Positions 1 through 11,372 of a stretch of DNA of 64,000 nt are shown here, in pieces. Source of the DNA: Adiantum capillus-veneris (lineage: Eukaryota; Streptophyta; Polypodiopsida; Polypodiales; Pteridaceae). The position numbers and the translations under genes were made by a program. The notes beneath the pieces were generated by a model. That model worked only from the letters and a program-made list of their open reading frames with translations, made no database searches and was not told the origin of the DNA. The stretch spans positions 33,386,446 to 33,450,445 of the forward strand of contig CM043969.1 in the NCBI GenBank assembly GCA_014529385.2, read 5' to 3'. Numbering within the stretch: the first letter of the stretch is position 1; every line of letters begins with the position of its first letter.

Positions 1-3000
1 TTGCGAGAAGAGGTGGACAAGTTGTTGAAGGCAGGGTTCATAGTCCCTGTGGAGACCACAGAATGGGTGAATCTAGTAGTAGTCAGTCCAAAGAAGGATG
101 GGAAGTGGAGGATTTGTGTAGATTTTAAACCCTTAAATGCAGCCACTAAGAAGAACCCATATCCTCTTCCATTCATCGATCAGATCTTGGATTCAGTGGC
201 AGGTTATGAGACGTACAGTGTGTGTGATGGTTTTTCAGGTTATTTTCAATTGAAGATTGCTCTTAAAGACCGCACAAAGACAACTTTCATTACACCATGG
301 GGCTGCTATTGCTACACAGTGTTGCCGTTTGGGTTGTCAAATGGACCATCTTTCTATCAAGAGAGAGCGAATTGGGTGTTGGAACCATTCATTGGTAGTT
401 GTGTTAAAGCTTTTATGGATGACTTCTGTGTTTATAGCAGTAGGGCTGAACACCATGAGAAGCTACAGATGGTATTGGCTCGATATGATGAATGTGGAGG
501 ACAACTAAATCCAAAGAAATATCATCTAGCACAGCCAAGGGTGAAGTTATTGGGCCACATGGTGTCAGAAAATGGCATTGAGGCTGATCCAGACAAGGTT
601 AAGTCTATTATTCTTCTTCCATCACCTACGAGTACGAAGCAATTGGCAACGTTTATACACAAAGTGAAGTACATGGCAAGGTTTATTCCATTGTCTTCTC
701 AGATTCTTTATCCATTACAACAAGTGGCAAAGCATGATCCATTGCAATGGGATGATAAGTGTGAAGAAGTGTTTCAAGAGGTAAAAAAGGTGTTAGGGGG
801 TTTGTCAGCCATGCAGGCTCCTGATTGGGAGAAAGTTTTTTATGTAAATCCATCAGTAGGGGATGATGCCATTGGAGCCATGCTATTGCAAAAGGGGAAG
901 GGCAGCCATTATATGAGGCCAGTGGATTGTGCAAGCCGAGTGAAGTTGGTAGCGGAGAGAAAGTTATCGGAAGTAGAGCTAGTGATGGCCAATGTAATAT
1001 TTGCTTGTCGACGATTTCGTCATTACTTGCTACCACGGCCTTTTGTTTTCTTGACGAGTTATGCCTTTTTGCCACAGTTAATTAATGGTACTAACATGTC
1101 AAATGTGGTGAAGAAATGGGTAATTGAGCTGCAAGAGTTTGAGTTCTCTTTTCTAGTGGAAGATAGTACAAGGGCTACCCTAGCTGATTTGTTGACCTAC
1201 AAGGAGAATCCCCTTATTGTTAAGGAAGAGGTGGTGAGAAAGGTAGTTGAAGAAGTGCCACAGATCAGCAATGCACATGTGTTGTTCTTTGATGGTTCAT
1301 ACAGAAAGAGCCACGATGCAGCTTCAGGGGGTATAGCACTTTATAATCCAGAGGGGAAGCTAGTATGCAAGAGAGGGTTCAAATTGGATGCGCATAGTAA
1401 CAATGAGGCTGAATATGCTACATTGGAAGCAGGATTACACATTTGTTTGAAGCATGGGGTTCGAAGGTTGAGCATAAAAGGTGATGCCTTGTTAGTGGTG
1501 AAGCAAGTGTTGGGTGTGTGGAAGAGCAAGAACACCTCATTGAAGGAAATGTGCTTCAGAATTAAAGGCCTGCTAAAAAAGTTCAAAGCATGGAGCATCA
1601 GACACATTGAACGTGATCTAAATGGAGAGGCACATGAAGCAGCTCAAGGCATGATTGGGGAGCTATTTGTGTTGAGGACCACTTTACCTCTTTATCATGG
1701 CCGGGAAAGTTTGGCTCAAGAAGAGGAGTTTTTGCTAATAGGAATCATACCAAAGGAGATTCAGAAGTCTAAGAAGTATGGCTTTGTGCGTAGAGTATAC
1801 AGGTACAAATTGATTGGTGATGTCTTATACATGAAAGGGGCTGATCTCGTGTTGAGACGTGTACCTTGGCGGGAGGAGCTTTACAGAGTGTTGGAAGAGA
1901 ATCATGAAGGCGCATGTGGTGGCCATTTTGCTCTAAAGATCACCTTGCATAAGATTTTGCAAGAGGGGTATGTATGGCCTAGTTTGCACAAGGATGTTCA
2001 CCATTGGTGTAGGTCTTGCAATAGGTGTCAAGCATTTGGGAAGAGAGTGTTGAAGCCAGAGCTACGAAAAACCATTATGGCGCTTGATGTGTTTGAAAAG
2101 TGGGGGATTGATGCAATAGGCCCATTACCTATCACAAGTAGGGGCAAAAGCTATATCTTGACGGCAGTGGACTATCTTTCTAGATGGGCAGAGGCTATAG
2201 CAGTAAAACAGATCACTGCAAAGGATGTGGCAAAATTTGTGTATGATGAAATATGTTGCAAGTTTGGGGTGCCATTAGAGCTACTTTCAGATAAGGGGCC
2301 AGGATTTCGTGCTAAACTGCTAGATTTTTTATGTGCAAAGATGAAGATTAAGCACCAGCATACCACTCCTTATTACCCACAGTGTAATGGCTTAAATGAA
2401 AGATTCAATGGTGAGTTGGTACAAATTCTTTCTAAAGTGACAGAGCACCAAGGAAAGAATTGGGATTTGGAATTGCCTAGTGCATTATGGGCTTACCGTA
2501 CTTCGGTGAAGACAGGTACAGGGTTTACTCCATTTCATTTGGTGTATGGAAAGGAAGCACTATTGCCTGTGGAGGTAGAGTTGCCTGCGGTCAAGATGTT
2601 AGAGAAGTTGCTTGGGCCGCCTAGTGATGCATTCAAAGAGAGGCTCTTGCAGTTACAAGAGGTCCAGTTGGATAGGATGAGCGCATTGGAGCATTATGGG
2701 CAGATGCAGGATAAGGCTTTGGCAAAGATAAATGAAAAAGTCAAAAGTAAGGGTATCAAGAAACATGACTTGGTTTTGCGCTACAACAGAAAGCTGGACA
2801 ACACCTTCCAAAAGAAGTTTCAAATTAAGTGGGAAGGCCCTTTCAAGGTAGTGGAGTGTTTTCCAAATGGCACATATCAGCTGGCTAACCTGGATGGTGT
2901 TCTACATAAGTCAAGGGTAAATGGGTTGCGTCTTAAATTGTATCATGCTAGATTGATGATGGTGGAGCAAGATGAGCTGTCTGTGGATCAAGGAGTGTTG

Positions 3001-3069
3001 GTGAGGGATGAGGAGACCTGTGATGCGGCGAGTCTCATATCTCTCTTTGCTGCTGCTGATCATGAATGA
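1..3069 (+). CDS. Ty3/gypsy (Tat-like) polyprotein, 3' part: RT, RNase H, second RNase H, integrase
   Basis: Retrotransposon polyprotein that copies element RNA into DNA and integrates it. The frame is open from base 1 to a TGA at 3067-3069, so the N-terminal part (gag, protease, first RT motifs) lies outside the window. Domains in order: reverse transcriptase (about residues 1-240; D76 in CDGFSGY and D140/D141 in FMDD), a Ty3-type RNase H (about 270-400), a second archaeal-type RNase H (about 427-550; FFDGS D431, E469, D495), and integrase. The integrase has H635, H642 and a C-x2-C around 673-676, then D704, D764 and E800 with the classical 35-residue spacing. The C-terminal part after 850 carries the usual IKWEGPFKV-type segment. 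Two RNase H domains in tandem are known from plant Tat-lineage elements. There are no stops over 1,022 codons, so it is the least decayed gypsy copy here. The native RNase H has lost catalytic-type residues (N283, S353). The second has H545 where Asp is usual. Confidence 0.93.
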   Translation: MREEVDKLLKAGFIVPVETTEWVNLVVVSPKKDGKWRICVDFKPLNAATKKNPYPLPFIDQILDSVAGYETYSVCDGFSGYFQLKIALKDRTKTTFITPWGCYCYTVLPFGLSNGPSFYQERANWVLEPFIGSCVKAFMDDFCVYSSRAEHHEKLQMVLARYDECGGQLNPKKYHLAQPRVKLLGHMVSENGIEADPDKVKSIILLPSPTSTKQLATFIHKVKYMARFIPLSSQILYPLQQVAKHDPLQWDDKCEEVFQEVKKVLGGLSAMQAPDWEKVFYVNPSVGDDAIGAMLLQKGKGSHYMRPVDCASRVKLVAERKLSEVELVMANVIFACRRFRHYLLPRPFVFLTSYAFLPQLINGTNMSNVVKKWVIELQEFEFSFLVEDSTRATLADLLTYKENPLIVKEEVVRKVVEEVPQISNAHVLFFDGSYRKSHDAASGGIALYNPEGKLVCKRGFKLDAHSNNEAEYATLEAGLHICLKHGVRRLSIKGDALLVVKQVLGVWKSKNTSLKEMCFRIKGLLKKFKAWSIRHIERDLNGEAHEAAQGMIGELFVLRTTLPLYHGRESLAQEEEFLLIGIIPKEIQKSKKYGFVRRVYRYKLIGDVLYMKGADLVLRRVPWREELYRVLEENHEGACGGHFALKITLHKILQEGYVWPSLHKDVHHWCRSCNRCQAFGKRVLKPELRKTIMALDVFEKWGIDAIGPLPITSRGKSYILTAVDYLSRWAEAIAVKQITAKDVAKFVYDEICCKFGVPLELLSDKGPGFRAKLLDFLCAKMKIKHQHTTPYYPQCNGLNERFNGELVQILSKVTEHQGKNWDLELPSALWAYRTSVKTGTGFTPFHLVYGKEALLPVEVELPAVKMLEKLLGPPSDAFKERLLQLQEVQLDRMSALEHYGQMQDKALAKINEKVKSKGIKKHDLVLRYNRKLDNTFQKKFQIKWEGPFKVVECFPNGTYQLANLDGVLHKSRVNGLRLKLYHARLMMVEQDELSVDQGVLVRDEETCDAASLISLFAAADHE

Positions 3070-3080
3070 TCTAGCAGGCT

Positions 3081-3089
3081 AAGGGATGG
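3081..3089 (+). other. Polypurine tract of the first gypsy element
   Basis: AAGGGATGG lies 11 bases after the polyprotein stop. A matching purine run (AAGGGGGGTGGG) follows the related gypsy fragment at 37.38 kb, also just before TGGGCAA. Position and conservation suggest the plus-strand primer site, with the 3' LTR beginning at the TG within it (about 3087). Confidence 0.45.
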
Positions 3090-4232
3090 GCAAATTATGT
3101 CAGGAGTTTTTTGGAGCAAGGGATTGCGCATATGTACATACACATGCATGGTGCATCAAATAAAGGATTGCCCATTTTCCTTAGCCAGGTGGTTATGTGG
3201 GGCCCACATGTGTACAGGTAGGACAAGGTGTACATAGTGCATCGATTTTCACTATTACCAGTACCACTGTGTTTTTTCTACAATAAGGAGGCGTTGGTAG
3301 CGCGTAAAACTTCTGGAGGAAGCTATCCGCGGGCCGACGACGTGAGGTCAGCAGGTGCGTCAGATGGCATCTAGTGGCGTCAGGAGGGCGAACGAGGTCA
3401 ATATTTGCACGCGGATGAGGACGGACACAACGTGGGTGTTTTCTTGTGAGAGTTATGCAGAAAGGTCATCATTAGGACCACTTTTTGGGGCCACTTCACG
3501 TGGTGGCGAGATGCATTATTGGAAAAAAGCTGAGTGCCAGGTGTGCAAATGATGCAAAAAGGTGACAACTATGCACTGCGAGGTCAGTTTTTGGCCTGTT
3601 CGGGGTCCGTTTGAGGTCATCTAAAAGGCCAAGGGTGCCCAAGTAATAAAGCTAAGTGTGGGAACTGAAAAAACAGAGAGAAGACCAGAAAAAACGTGGA
3701 GAAGAGAGGAGGAACATCCGCAGGTGTGTTTTTGCTCATTCTGGAGCCTGTTTTGGCCGTAAACTGCTCATCCGAGGTCGGATTTGAGCACTTTGACATT
3801 GTAGACTTGGGTTTTGGGCCGTTCCAGATGCGATGGCGCTGTCCATTTTGCCAAATTCCTCACTCTTTTCTTGCTATTTTTCTGTGTAAGTTTCTCCTAT
3901 GAGCGAAGTTTCTGCTCTAGTTTGTGATTGTATCTGGCTTATTTTACCCATGTTGTGTAAGCTATTTGCCCCATTGGTGTTGGCCCAAGCTCAATTGTAT
4001 CTAAACATTAGAAATTCTCCTCTTTTGAGCTGAGTTTTTTGGGTGTGTGTGTGTGTGTGTGTCTGTGTGGAGTGGGCAAGTGGATAGTCTCTCTCCTCTC
4101 ACTCCAGAGGTGTGTTCCCTGTCTCGGCCAGGTGTGTTGTGTAAGCCGAGTGGTGCCCCATAGTGTGTGTGTGTATCTTCCCAAGAGTGTGTGCCGGGTT
4201 GTTATAGAGGCGCTGTGTGTGTTTTCATCCCG
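3087..4232 (+). repeat. Probable 3' LTR (or part of it) of the first gypsy element
   Basis: Non-coding sequence directly downstream of the polyprotein and its purine tract, ending where copy A of another repeat family begins. A GT-rich stretch (about 4040-4070 and 4160-4220) lies near its end. The 5' LTR is outside the window, so the ends cannot be confirmed by LTR-LTR comparison. The short ORFs inside show no recognisable protein. Confidence 0.35.
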
Positions 4233-6605
4233 CTCACACCGGGAAATATCTATCCTCATCACTTTGAAATTTCCAATCAAAGTCATCAGACTAAATGTGA
4301 ACTGAACCTTCGAGGGTCACTGGTGGATATTCTCTAGTTCACCCTTGGCTCAAGGTCACTAACATTTTTTTCTCGGTTAGGACCGAGCACAGCTGTCACA
4401 GCATTCCCCTAAGATGAGTGTATAGCTACACAAATCTGTTGTCCCCAAGTTTGATCCCCACTCTGTAGAGCGAAATCCATTTCCTTGTTTTTGACTTAAC
4501 TTAATGGACAACATAAAATTGGGTTAACCTTTTCGGCCAACAAATTAACCCTCCAGAATCCACCCACCCACCAAACCGTTTGGTAAATGCACCTTTCCAA
4601 GGTTGTACAATGTGTACTAGAAAAAAATATTCCAATCATGTCAAACCAAGAATACATTTCAAACATTTGAAAGCAGCATGCAAACTGCTGCACACCCTTG
4701 CAAGTGTGAATTATCAGGTCGTTCCCACCTTTTTCTTTTTAGAATAATTTACTTCTTTTTTTCTTTAGTATTAGTAAATTTATATAGTTATCTTTCAGGC
4801 AATCACATATACTCCTCCAGGCATATCCCTATCCTCGTCCCAGAACTCGGGTATAATCTCTCCTCCGTGGCATGTGGAGGCAGTGCCTATACATAGATTT
4901 TGAATTCTTATGTTTTTTAACCTTGTGTGATAAAGGATTCAAAGATAATCTACTCGAATTTTTTTTATAGATATATATTCTCAGAAGCAGAGCAAAGGTC
5001 TCACTGATGAGGAAATTGCAGAATAGCCCATATAGGTTTTTAATTTTTCCAAGGTTACTTTTTACCAAACAATTTGAAGAGTTCCTCAATTAAATAACAT
5101 CCTCCTCCCTTATCCTGGTCCCTTCGTTGATCCATTTTCCTTCCTCCTTTTGTCATTGGCATCAGGCCTACCTGAACTAGGCCGATTTTTAGACACATCC
5201 ACAGGTCCCTATCACCTGGCTGGGCTTCACTCCCATTCAATCCCATTTCTAGGGCAATGAATGAACTCGCGCTCAAAACATAGACAAACGATTATCAATC
5301 CTAGCCAAAAAGGACCATCTCTCGTTACATCCCACAGGTAAACACCTACGCCAACCTTTTCTAAACATGTAAGACAAGTTCACATTTACATCTTCTATGT
5401 TATGCTAGGGCTATCCATGTCAAATATTCTCAGTAAAGTTTCTAGTCCTAGTTGAAATTTAGAGTGAGTCCCTTGAATTAAAATCCCTTAGTTCATATTT
5501 TCTTTTGATGTATACTCAACGAAGACCTTAAGAAATACAACGAATCTCTTAAGAGTTTAAGGTTTTGTCTCGATGTAAGTTTCAAGTTACCCCCGTCTTG
5601 GGTGAATCCCATTTGTATTCTTTTGCATCATTTTTCATCTATGAGATATCTCCATGGAAGGGATGGGAGTTTATGTTTAAGCAACAAGGTCATCACTTCC
5701 ATGAAGCCCCTTACTCCCTCCAATATCGCAATTGCAAAACCAATTTGAAAGAATATGAACTTGAAAAAAACAATGCATATGCTCTTTCTGATGATCCTTG
5801 CTTTAGAGTGAATCATGAATTGCAAACATAGAAATTTAGAGTGCACAAACTTAAAATCGTAACCTTCCTTTAAGTGATTATGCAAGAGTCGATTCTTGAT
5901 TGTGTACTAGTAGAAACCTCCAAAGGATGGTAGTGTAAGAGTGAAAATGCGACATTCCTAAGAGTGGACATGTTAGTGTAGTGAGAAATGCACATGAAAT
6001 GAAGTACAAATGATCAACAAATTCTACTGAAGATATGTTTTAGGGGTACCTCTTGCTTTCGTGGAGAGGATTAATCACACAAATAGGAGAGGCTTAAAGA
6101 TGTGGGATTTTTCCAATTGGCAAGAGGGAAAGGAGGGAATGACCTTATTTGGAATGGGAATCTTCTTTCTCAAAGAAAACTTCTTTGGTTCTCATAAACT
6201 TACCATTCAAAACTCAGCTTCCTATTGAAAATTAAATATTAACTTAGTACAACTTTTTCACACATGATTTATGGAAAATCAAGAGCATCTCTTTTGGAAA
6301 AATTATAATTCCTCTTCTTGAAAAATAAGGTTAGTCCCAATAATAACTCCATTACCTAGTTGCCTTTGATTTGTAGCATTTACCTTTCATAAGAGTAGTG
6401 TAGGTAACAGAATAAAATGTAACCTAAAAATCAATAAAAAGGTTTATGCGGGAGATTTAAGGGATAATAAAGGATATTAATCACCATTTCATCAAGCATA
6501 CTATTTAGGTAAATATGATATATAGTCACCTATTGTTAAAGAGAGTGCTTTCTACTCTCTCTATGCCATATTAGTTTGGTAAGCTAAGAAGCTTGAAATA
6601 AAACA
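4233..6605 (-). repeat. Copy A of a long repeat family (partial LTR of a minus-strand element)
   Basis: Clearly similar along its length to 27,810-30,068. Shared landmarks include a segment around TTTCCAATCAAAG, the phrase TTCCCCTAAGATGAGTGTA, and GAGAGTGCTTTCTACTCTC near the right end. Copy A lacks the roughly 200 bases at the left of copy B that carry the LTR end, and the roughly 800 bases at its right. It is therefore a truncated or rearranged copy. Small ORFs in it (for example 5565-5831) are shared with copy B but look like chance reading frames. Strand is given as the inferred transcription direction of the parent element. Confidence 0.7.
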
Positions 6606-6857
6606 CCTTATTAAAGAGTTTGGGACTTTAGAGACGTTTTGGTAATTCCAAATCAAAATGGATCCCGTTTTCTTGGGAATTTCGTCAATTTGGGACTTAG
6701 TGAAGCATGAGTTCTTTCTTCGTTTTGTCTTATCAAGGACCCAAAATAAACCTTCTAACAAGCACATATACTCTATGTGGCAGTTTTTTAATCATGCTAT
6801 GCTAAGGAGGTTGATGTAAATCAATGATAAAATATTTCATATATGTGTGGTGTTTAG
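6606..6857. other. Unique AT-rich sequence, no gene seen
   Basis: AT-rich DNA between repeat copy A and a small retroposon. About 25 bases near 6613-6640 resemble the reverse complement of 23,297-23,320, at the edge of repeat copy C. No coding signal was recognised. Confidence 0.5.
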
Positions 6858-6872
6858 AAACACCTTATGAGT

Positions 6873-7025
6873 CACCTACTTTGTGAAGCCAATTATGATT
6901 AGCCTCAATGAGAGGCAGTTGACATCTAGATTGTAATCTTCAGCACCTCAAGGCCGGTTTGAGCTTGAGGTTGTTTTGTAATTTTTATTCTATGATGAAT
7001 ACATGAATTTTGAATTTGAAAAAAA
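6873..7025 (+). mobile_element. Short poly(A) retroposon with 15-bp target-site duplication
   Basis: An insert of about 153 bp ends in a run of about ten A and is flanked by perfect 15-bp direct repeats, AAACACCTTATGAGT, at 6858-6872 and 7026-7040. A poly(A) tail with a 15-bp target duplication is the signature of LINE-type target-primed reverse transcription. The insert is too short to code for a LINE protein. It may be a 5'-truncated LINE 3' end, a SINE or a processed transcript fragment. I see no A/B-box promoter that would make it a typical tRNA-derived SINE. Confidence 0.8.
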
Positions 7026-7040
7026 AAACACCTTATGAGT

Positions 7041-7450
7041 TTTGTGGCCAAGGTTCCTTGTGGTTCCAACTCATACTTGCTTAGAAAAACTAAAATTTCA
7101 ATGAATTGCAAGTCTTATAGAGTGTGCTTAATCTATTGCAAGCCCCAAGATTTAGCCACATGGTCAAAACTTGGGGCTTTGGTTAGCCTAAAGCCAATCT
7201 TCTCAAAACTAAGTAATGCATCCCATGCAACTTGAGTGTATATACAAATCATGCCAAAGGAAGAGAGAGGGAGGTTATGTCTTTGTATTGTAGCTAATCT
7301 ACACAATGTGTCCAGCTTGTGATTTGCCGATGGCCGCAAATTTGGTCACCTAGAGAAATGTTCATTTGTTGTGTGTGAGATAATCCTAGAATTACTCAAT
7401 AGTATTCTACTATTTTGTGTGTCTACTATCTTTTCTAAGATGCTATGGGG
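7041..7450. other. Intergenic, no feature recognised
   Basis: Mixed-composition sequence continuing the pre-insertion target of the retroposon. Short ORFs on both strands show no recognisable domain. Confidence 0.5.
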
Positions 7451-7452
7451 AG

Positions 7453-7509
<57 letters not shown>
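7451..7509. repeat. (GA)n microsatellite
   Basis: Almost perfect GA dinucleotide run of more than 50 bases. Confidence 0.95.
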
Positions 7510-7511
<2 letters not shown>

Positions 7512-9845
7512 CTGATAGCCGTTTTTTCGGCTCTTTGTAATTGCCACAGTGAGTTACCTCACCCTACCAAAATCACCCAAACACTGTGGCTATCCCTAAC
7601 ATTTCAGTGTACATAGGCGTGCGTGAGTCACGGGACTTTTCCCATATCTTCTTAAAAACCCTCAGCTAGCTAGTCACTGGGCTAGGTGAGCCAAAAAAAA
7701 TAAAAAAAATAAAAAAATAAAAGTATATTATGGCCTCTTTGTGTGTAAATATTTCATTGTATATATGGCCTAAATATAGGGATTTTTTATAATTATTTTG
7801 GTATTTTATTTAAATATTTCTACTTAGGTGTGTGTTTTATTAAACCTATGTACACCTTCTTTCATCCTCTTACACCATAATTTTATTTTTTGCCAATATG
7901 TACATACTCTAACCTCATATTTTTCCTTTATACAAATCACTCCCACATTTTCACCCTCACCCTCGTGAAAACAAAAAATTGATTTCTACTCATTGGTTAC
8001 TTTTATTATATTATTTACTTGCATACATTTTCCTCTTTCACCCAAAATAATTCAAGGAGGGACCATATCATATGATTCCAATATCTTTCCATATCCATAA
8101 CTCCTCCATATTTTTATTATTATTTTTACTCATTATTCTAACACCATGTGCTCATTGAGCTAAAGTCCATGAATAGTCCATACACTAGTCCCACCATGTA
8201 TATATTTCTTATTTCACCAATAATATTCCTCCATGCATGGGTCAAGGGCAACTTGAATGCTTTGTATTATAATATGACAAAGGAGGGGCTCACTCTTGGA
8301 TGCATTGTACAAATTCAACAAAGGAGGGGACCACTAAAAGACTTTTGCAGGCCTAAAAAACGGGCTTTTTGGTGAGAATTTTGGCACCTATCTCCACTCC
8401 AAATTTGGAGCGGTGGTCAAAAGAGAAAATGTATCCCACGCTCTGAATAATCACCCCAAATTTTTTCATGATTTTTGGAGCTACCAGCTGTGAGCTATGA
8501 TTTTTTTAGTGGACCCCAGTTTTCCCATGCTATGCAGCCACACTCTCTCTTCCACTTTATCATTTTCCTCTTTCACACACACTTCTCCACTCATCATCCC
8601 CATCTCTCTCACCACTCCTCTCTGCACACTACTCACCTTCTCCTCAACCTTGAAGAATAAGAGAAACCATGGTGAACTCATACCTCCCACACACAATTCC
8701 ATTCCAAAATTGACCACCTAGTCTCATTTTTCCTCCTCCAAATTACCCATATCTATCAAAAAACCACAAAATTCAGCCTCTTCTCTTAAAAGACAGCATC
8801 ATGGTGGTTGATTACTCAGCTTCAATTACCTTGTCTCTCAAGGAAGGTCAAGAGTGGAGAAAAAATGTACCGTCAAAGCTAGTGGACCGTCAACAAGCGT
8901 CAAAATTGGCCCTACTCAAGACACTTGGAGCATTAACCTTGTAAGAAATCCACCTTTTCTTACCTCTTAAGAGTTTTTCTTCCTTATTTGTATCCTACAT
9001 GGATACTCCCATTGTAAATATTCAATTCCATTTGTAAATTAATACTAACTCTACTAACACTAACCCACTATGAAAAGTCCTATCACCTCCATTTCTCTCC
9101 TCTCTCTTTCCCCACCAACTTCTTGATAATTCCAAGCAAAAGAAATTAGATAAATTGCTGAAAATCTAACCCAACCATGGTATTAAAGGAGGGTGTAGCT
9201 AGCATAAAAGGGGGGAAGCCATAAGCAAGAGCACTATGCTATAGCTTGAGAAGCCAAGCTCAACCTCTCTAGAAGGAGCTCTTGAGTGGAAGCTCATTGT
9301 CTTATGCATGTGCATGTGTTGTAATAGGGGATTAGCAAGGGAAATCTATGCCATTGTAAGAGAGAGAGTGATCATTCAATTGAGAGTAGGAAATCTATCA
9401 TTTCTCCTACTAGTGTAAGCCCAACATTCGCTGAATCAAGGAGGGTGGATTTGGACTAATCTTGGATATTTTGTCTCCCTTCCAACGTGAAGTAATGGAC
9501 AACAATGATGCGTAAGTGTCTTGGTATTTTTTTAAGTTCTTGATAGCTTGTCTCTGGTGTTGTCATCAATCTAGCCATAAATCCCACATACTGTAAGAGG
9601 GCGACAGGGTGGAGAGGACTCCCCTGGCCTTAAGACAGTGATTGGGGTGGCTTTTCTAGTGATGTGTTGTGGTGAAATTTACGCAAGCTATGCTGAACAA
9701 GTACTAATCTCACTTTGATTTGTCATGACAGATTTGTAAGAAGGTATTAATGCAACAAGCACCCCCTCCCCCTTTCTCTCTCTTTCTTAAATATATAGTT
9801 GTGTTTGCTTGATCATCGCCGATACGTTTCAAAGCAGCCCGAGCA

Positions 9846-9881
<36 letters not shown>

Positions 9882-10140
9882 TTTTAGTGTGTGAGAGTAT
9901 TCCATTGGTGTTAGGGTTAGTGTAATTCCTTGCTTGTTTGTGGGTTGCTCTAACGATTCTCCTCTTTTGCGTCCTAGTTCGCTCTTAAACTAGGTGGTGC
10001 CCCTTGTGTAGTTGGGATTTGGCGGTGGGTTTGTTGTTTTGGTTTGTGTTGTGTTGTGCCCCAGCCCCATTGAGCAGCACGGGAGCCTTGAAGGGTGTCT
10101 AGAGGCCACTCTTCTTGTTGCCCGCCCCGGACCGCCTCAA
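7510..10140. other. Long AT-rich non-coding stretch
   Basis: No credible coding region. It holds AT-rich DNA (7.68-8.15 kb), a CT/CA-rich patch (8.53-8.70 kb), a (CT)n run at 9848-9878, and a possible promoter-like CATAAAAGG at about 9203. The 9.9-10.13 kb part, GT-rich with CTCCTCTTTTG, faintly resembles the end of the probable gypsy LTR near 4.0 kb. The similarity is too weak to call. Confidence 0.5.
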
Positions 10141-10153
10141 TACATATACATAC

Positions 10154-10188
<35 letters not shown>
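10154..10188. repeat. (AT)n-(GA)n compound microsatellite
   Basis: AT dinucleotide run followed directly by GA repeats, with further AT repeats just after. Confidence 0.9.
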
Positions 10189-10349
10189 GGAGATATATAT
10201 TTACTTCAAGACACAAATCTTGGTAGTAACATAAGCTCAAAGACATCTATCTCGGTACAAACTTCCCAAAACTTTTAAAGATTTTCAAACCATTAGGAAG
10301 GATGTACTATTTATTTCAAGACACCATGAGAGGAAGAGAGAACCAAAAC

Positions 10350-10413
10350 TCAGTCATTTAGGGAGATTTGAGAGAAACAATCACTAAAGTTTTGAACATG
10401 TGGGCAAAACTCA

Positions 10414-10475
<62 letters not shown>

Positions 10476-10547
10476 CAAGTTCATTGACTTAGGGAATATG
10501 AGGAAAAACATCGTTACTAACCATTTGACCATGTGGGAAAAATTGAC

Positions 10548-10610
<63 letters not shown>

Positions 10611-10757
10611 CAAACTCATTGACTTAGAGAGAAAGGGGGCAAGGGGAGGGGCGAACAAACTCACTTAGGGAGAGTGAGGAAAAATGTCTTCCCATAGTTT
10701 CACCATGGGGACAAAACAGAGGGCTAAAGAGAGAAAGAGAGAGGGAGAGAGAGAGGG
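10350..10757 (-). repeat. GA-rich minisatellite, inverted relative to the 17-20 kb array
   Basis: Two long GA runs (10,415-10,472 and 10,553-10,608) sit between units reading 'actcattgacttagg...gtgaggaaaaa' and 'ccatgtgggaaaa'. The reverse complement gives the phrases of the CT-rich array at 17-20.5 kb (CTCACTCTCCCTAAGTGAGT, GTCCACATGGTCAAA). These are therefore units of the same family in opposite orientation. The SLSLSL ORFs across them are artefacts of the dinucleotide repeat. Confidence 0.75.
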
Positions 10758-11372
10758 TTATAAAAAGAATGAGGGAGCCATTGACAAGGGGAGAGGGATT
10801 GAAGAACGATCATACAAGTGAACTTTCTCCAACTCCCTTGAAATGTATGGCATATCAAATAGTTGAGTATCATGTTGCAATGTTTTTGTGCGAGCATTCA
10901 TATCCCCAAATACAATAACATCATCTTCACCTTTGAAATAAGAAATATCCTCTTTTAAATCAAAAAAAGAATGATCTCTATCCATGCAAGCATAAAAGGG
11001 AGAATCATGATGAGGAATGTAGCAACCGGCTACAAAAATGGGTGCTCTTTTTGGTGTCATAATTTTCAGCCATACATAATGTTTGTACTTGTCATCTTTC
11101 ACAATTGATGCAAAATATTCCAATCCTTTCTTAACCATATATGCTAGCCCTCCTTGTCCTTTTCATTGCTTAAGATTCTTTGACCACATCAATGAATGTA
11201 CATTGTAATTCTCCAAGCCGTTAATCCTTTGTGCATCATGCTCCCAAGTTTCAACAAGAAGTACAACATCGGCTTTGCTTGTTAGTTCATCAGTGCCAAC
11301 CCCCGAATTCCATGGGTATCCATTACAATTCCAAAAGCATATTTTCAATTGTAACTCGGTCTCATAGGTCAC
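10758..11372 (-). pseudogene. LINE ORF2 endonuclease domain (degenerate, RT missing)
   Basis: On the minus strand two pieces in the same frame (11,372-11,163 and 11,138-10,758), separated by a TGA near 11,163, encode an apurinic-type endonuclease of the exonuclease/endonuclease/phosphatase superfamily. This domain nicks target DNA in non-LTR retrotransposons. Visible motifs in order: KICFWNCNG at the start, a VVLLVETW motif with the catalytic-type Glu, AGCYIPHHD, and FGDMNAR (D-x-N). The frame then runs into GA repeats, and nothing resembling a reverse transcriptase follows, so the element is truncated at its 3' side or was cut by minisatellite expansion. It lies downstream of the ORF1 relic at 11.96-12.78 kb on the same strand, in normal LINE order. 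Confidence 0.8.

Noticed and set aside
6613-6640. Inverted similarity to 23,297-23,320 suggesting an inversion breakpoint
   Set aside because: Only about 25 bases match, too short to support a rearrangement.
8475-8721. Small ORFs on both strands around 8.5-8.7 kb
   Set aside because: CT/CA-rich low complexity; three overlapping frames are open at once, which indicates composition rather than coding.
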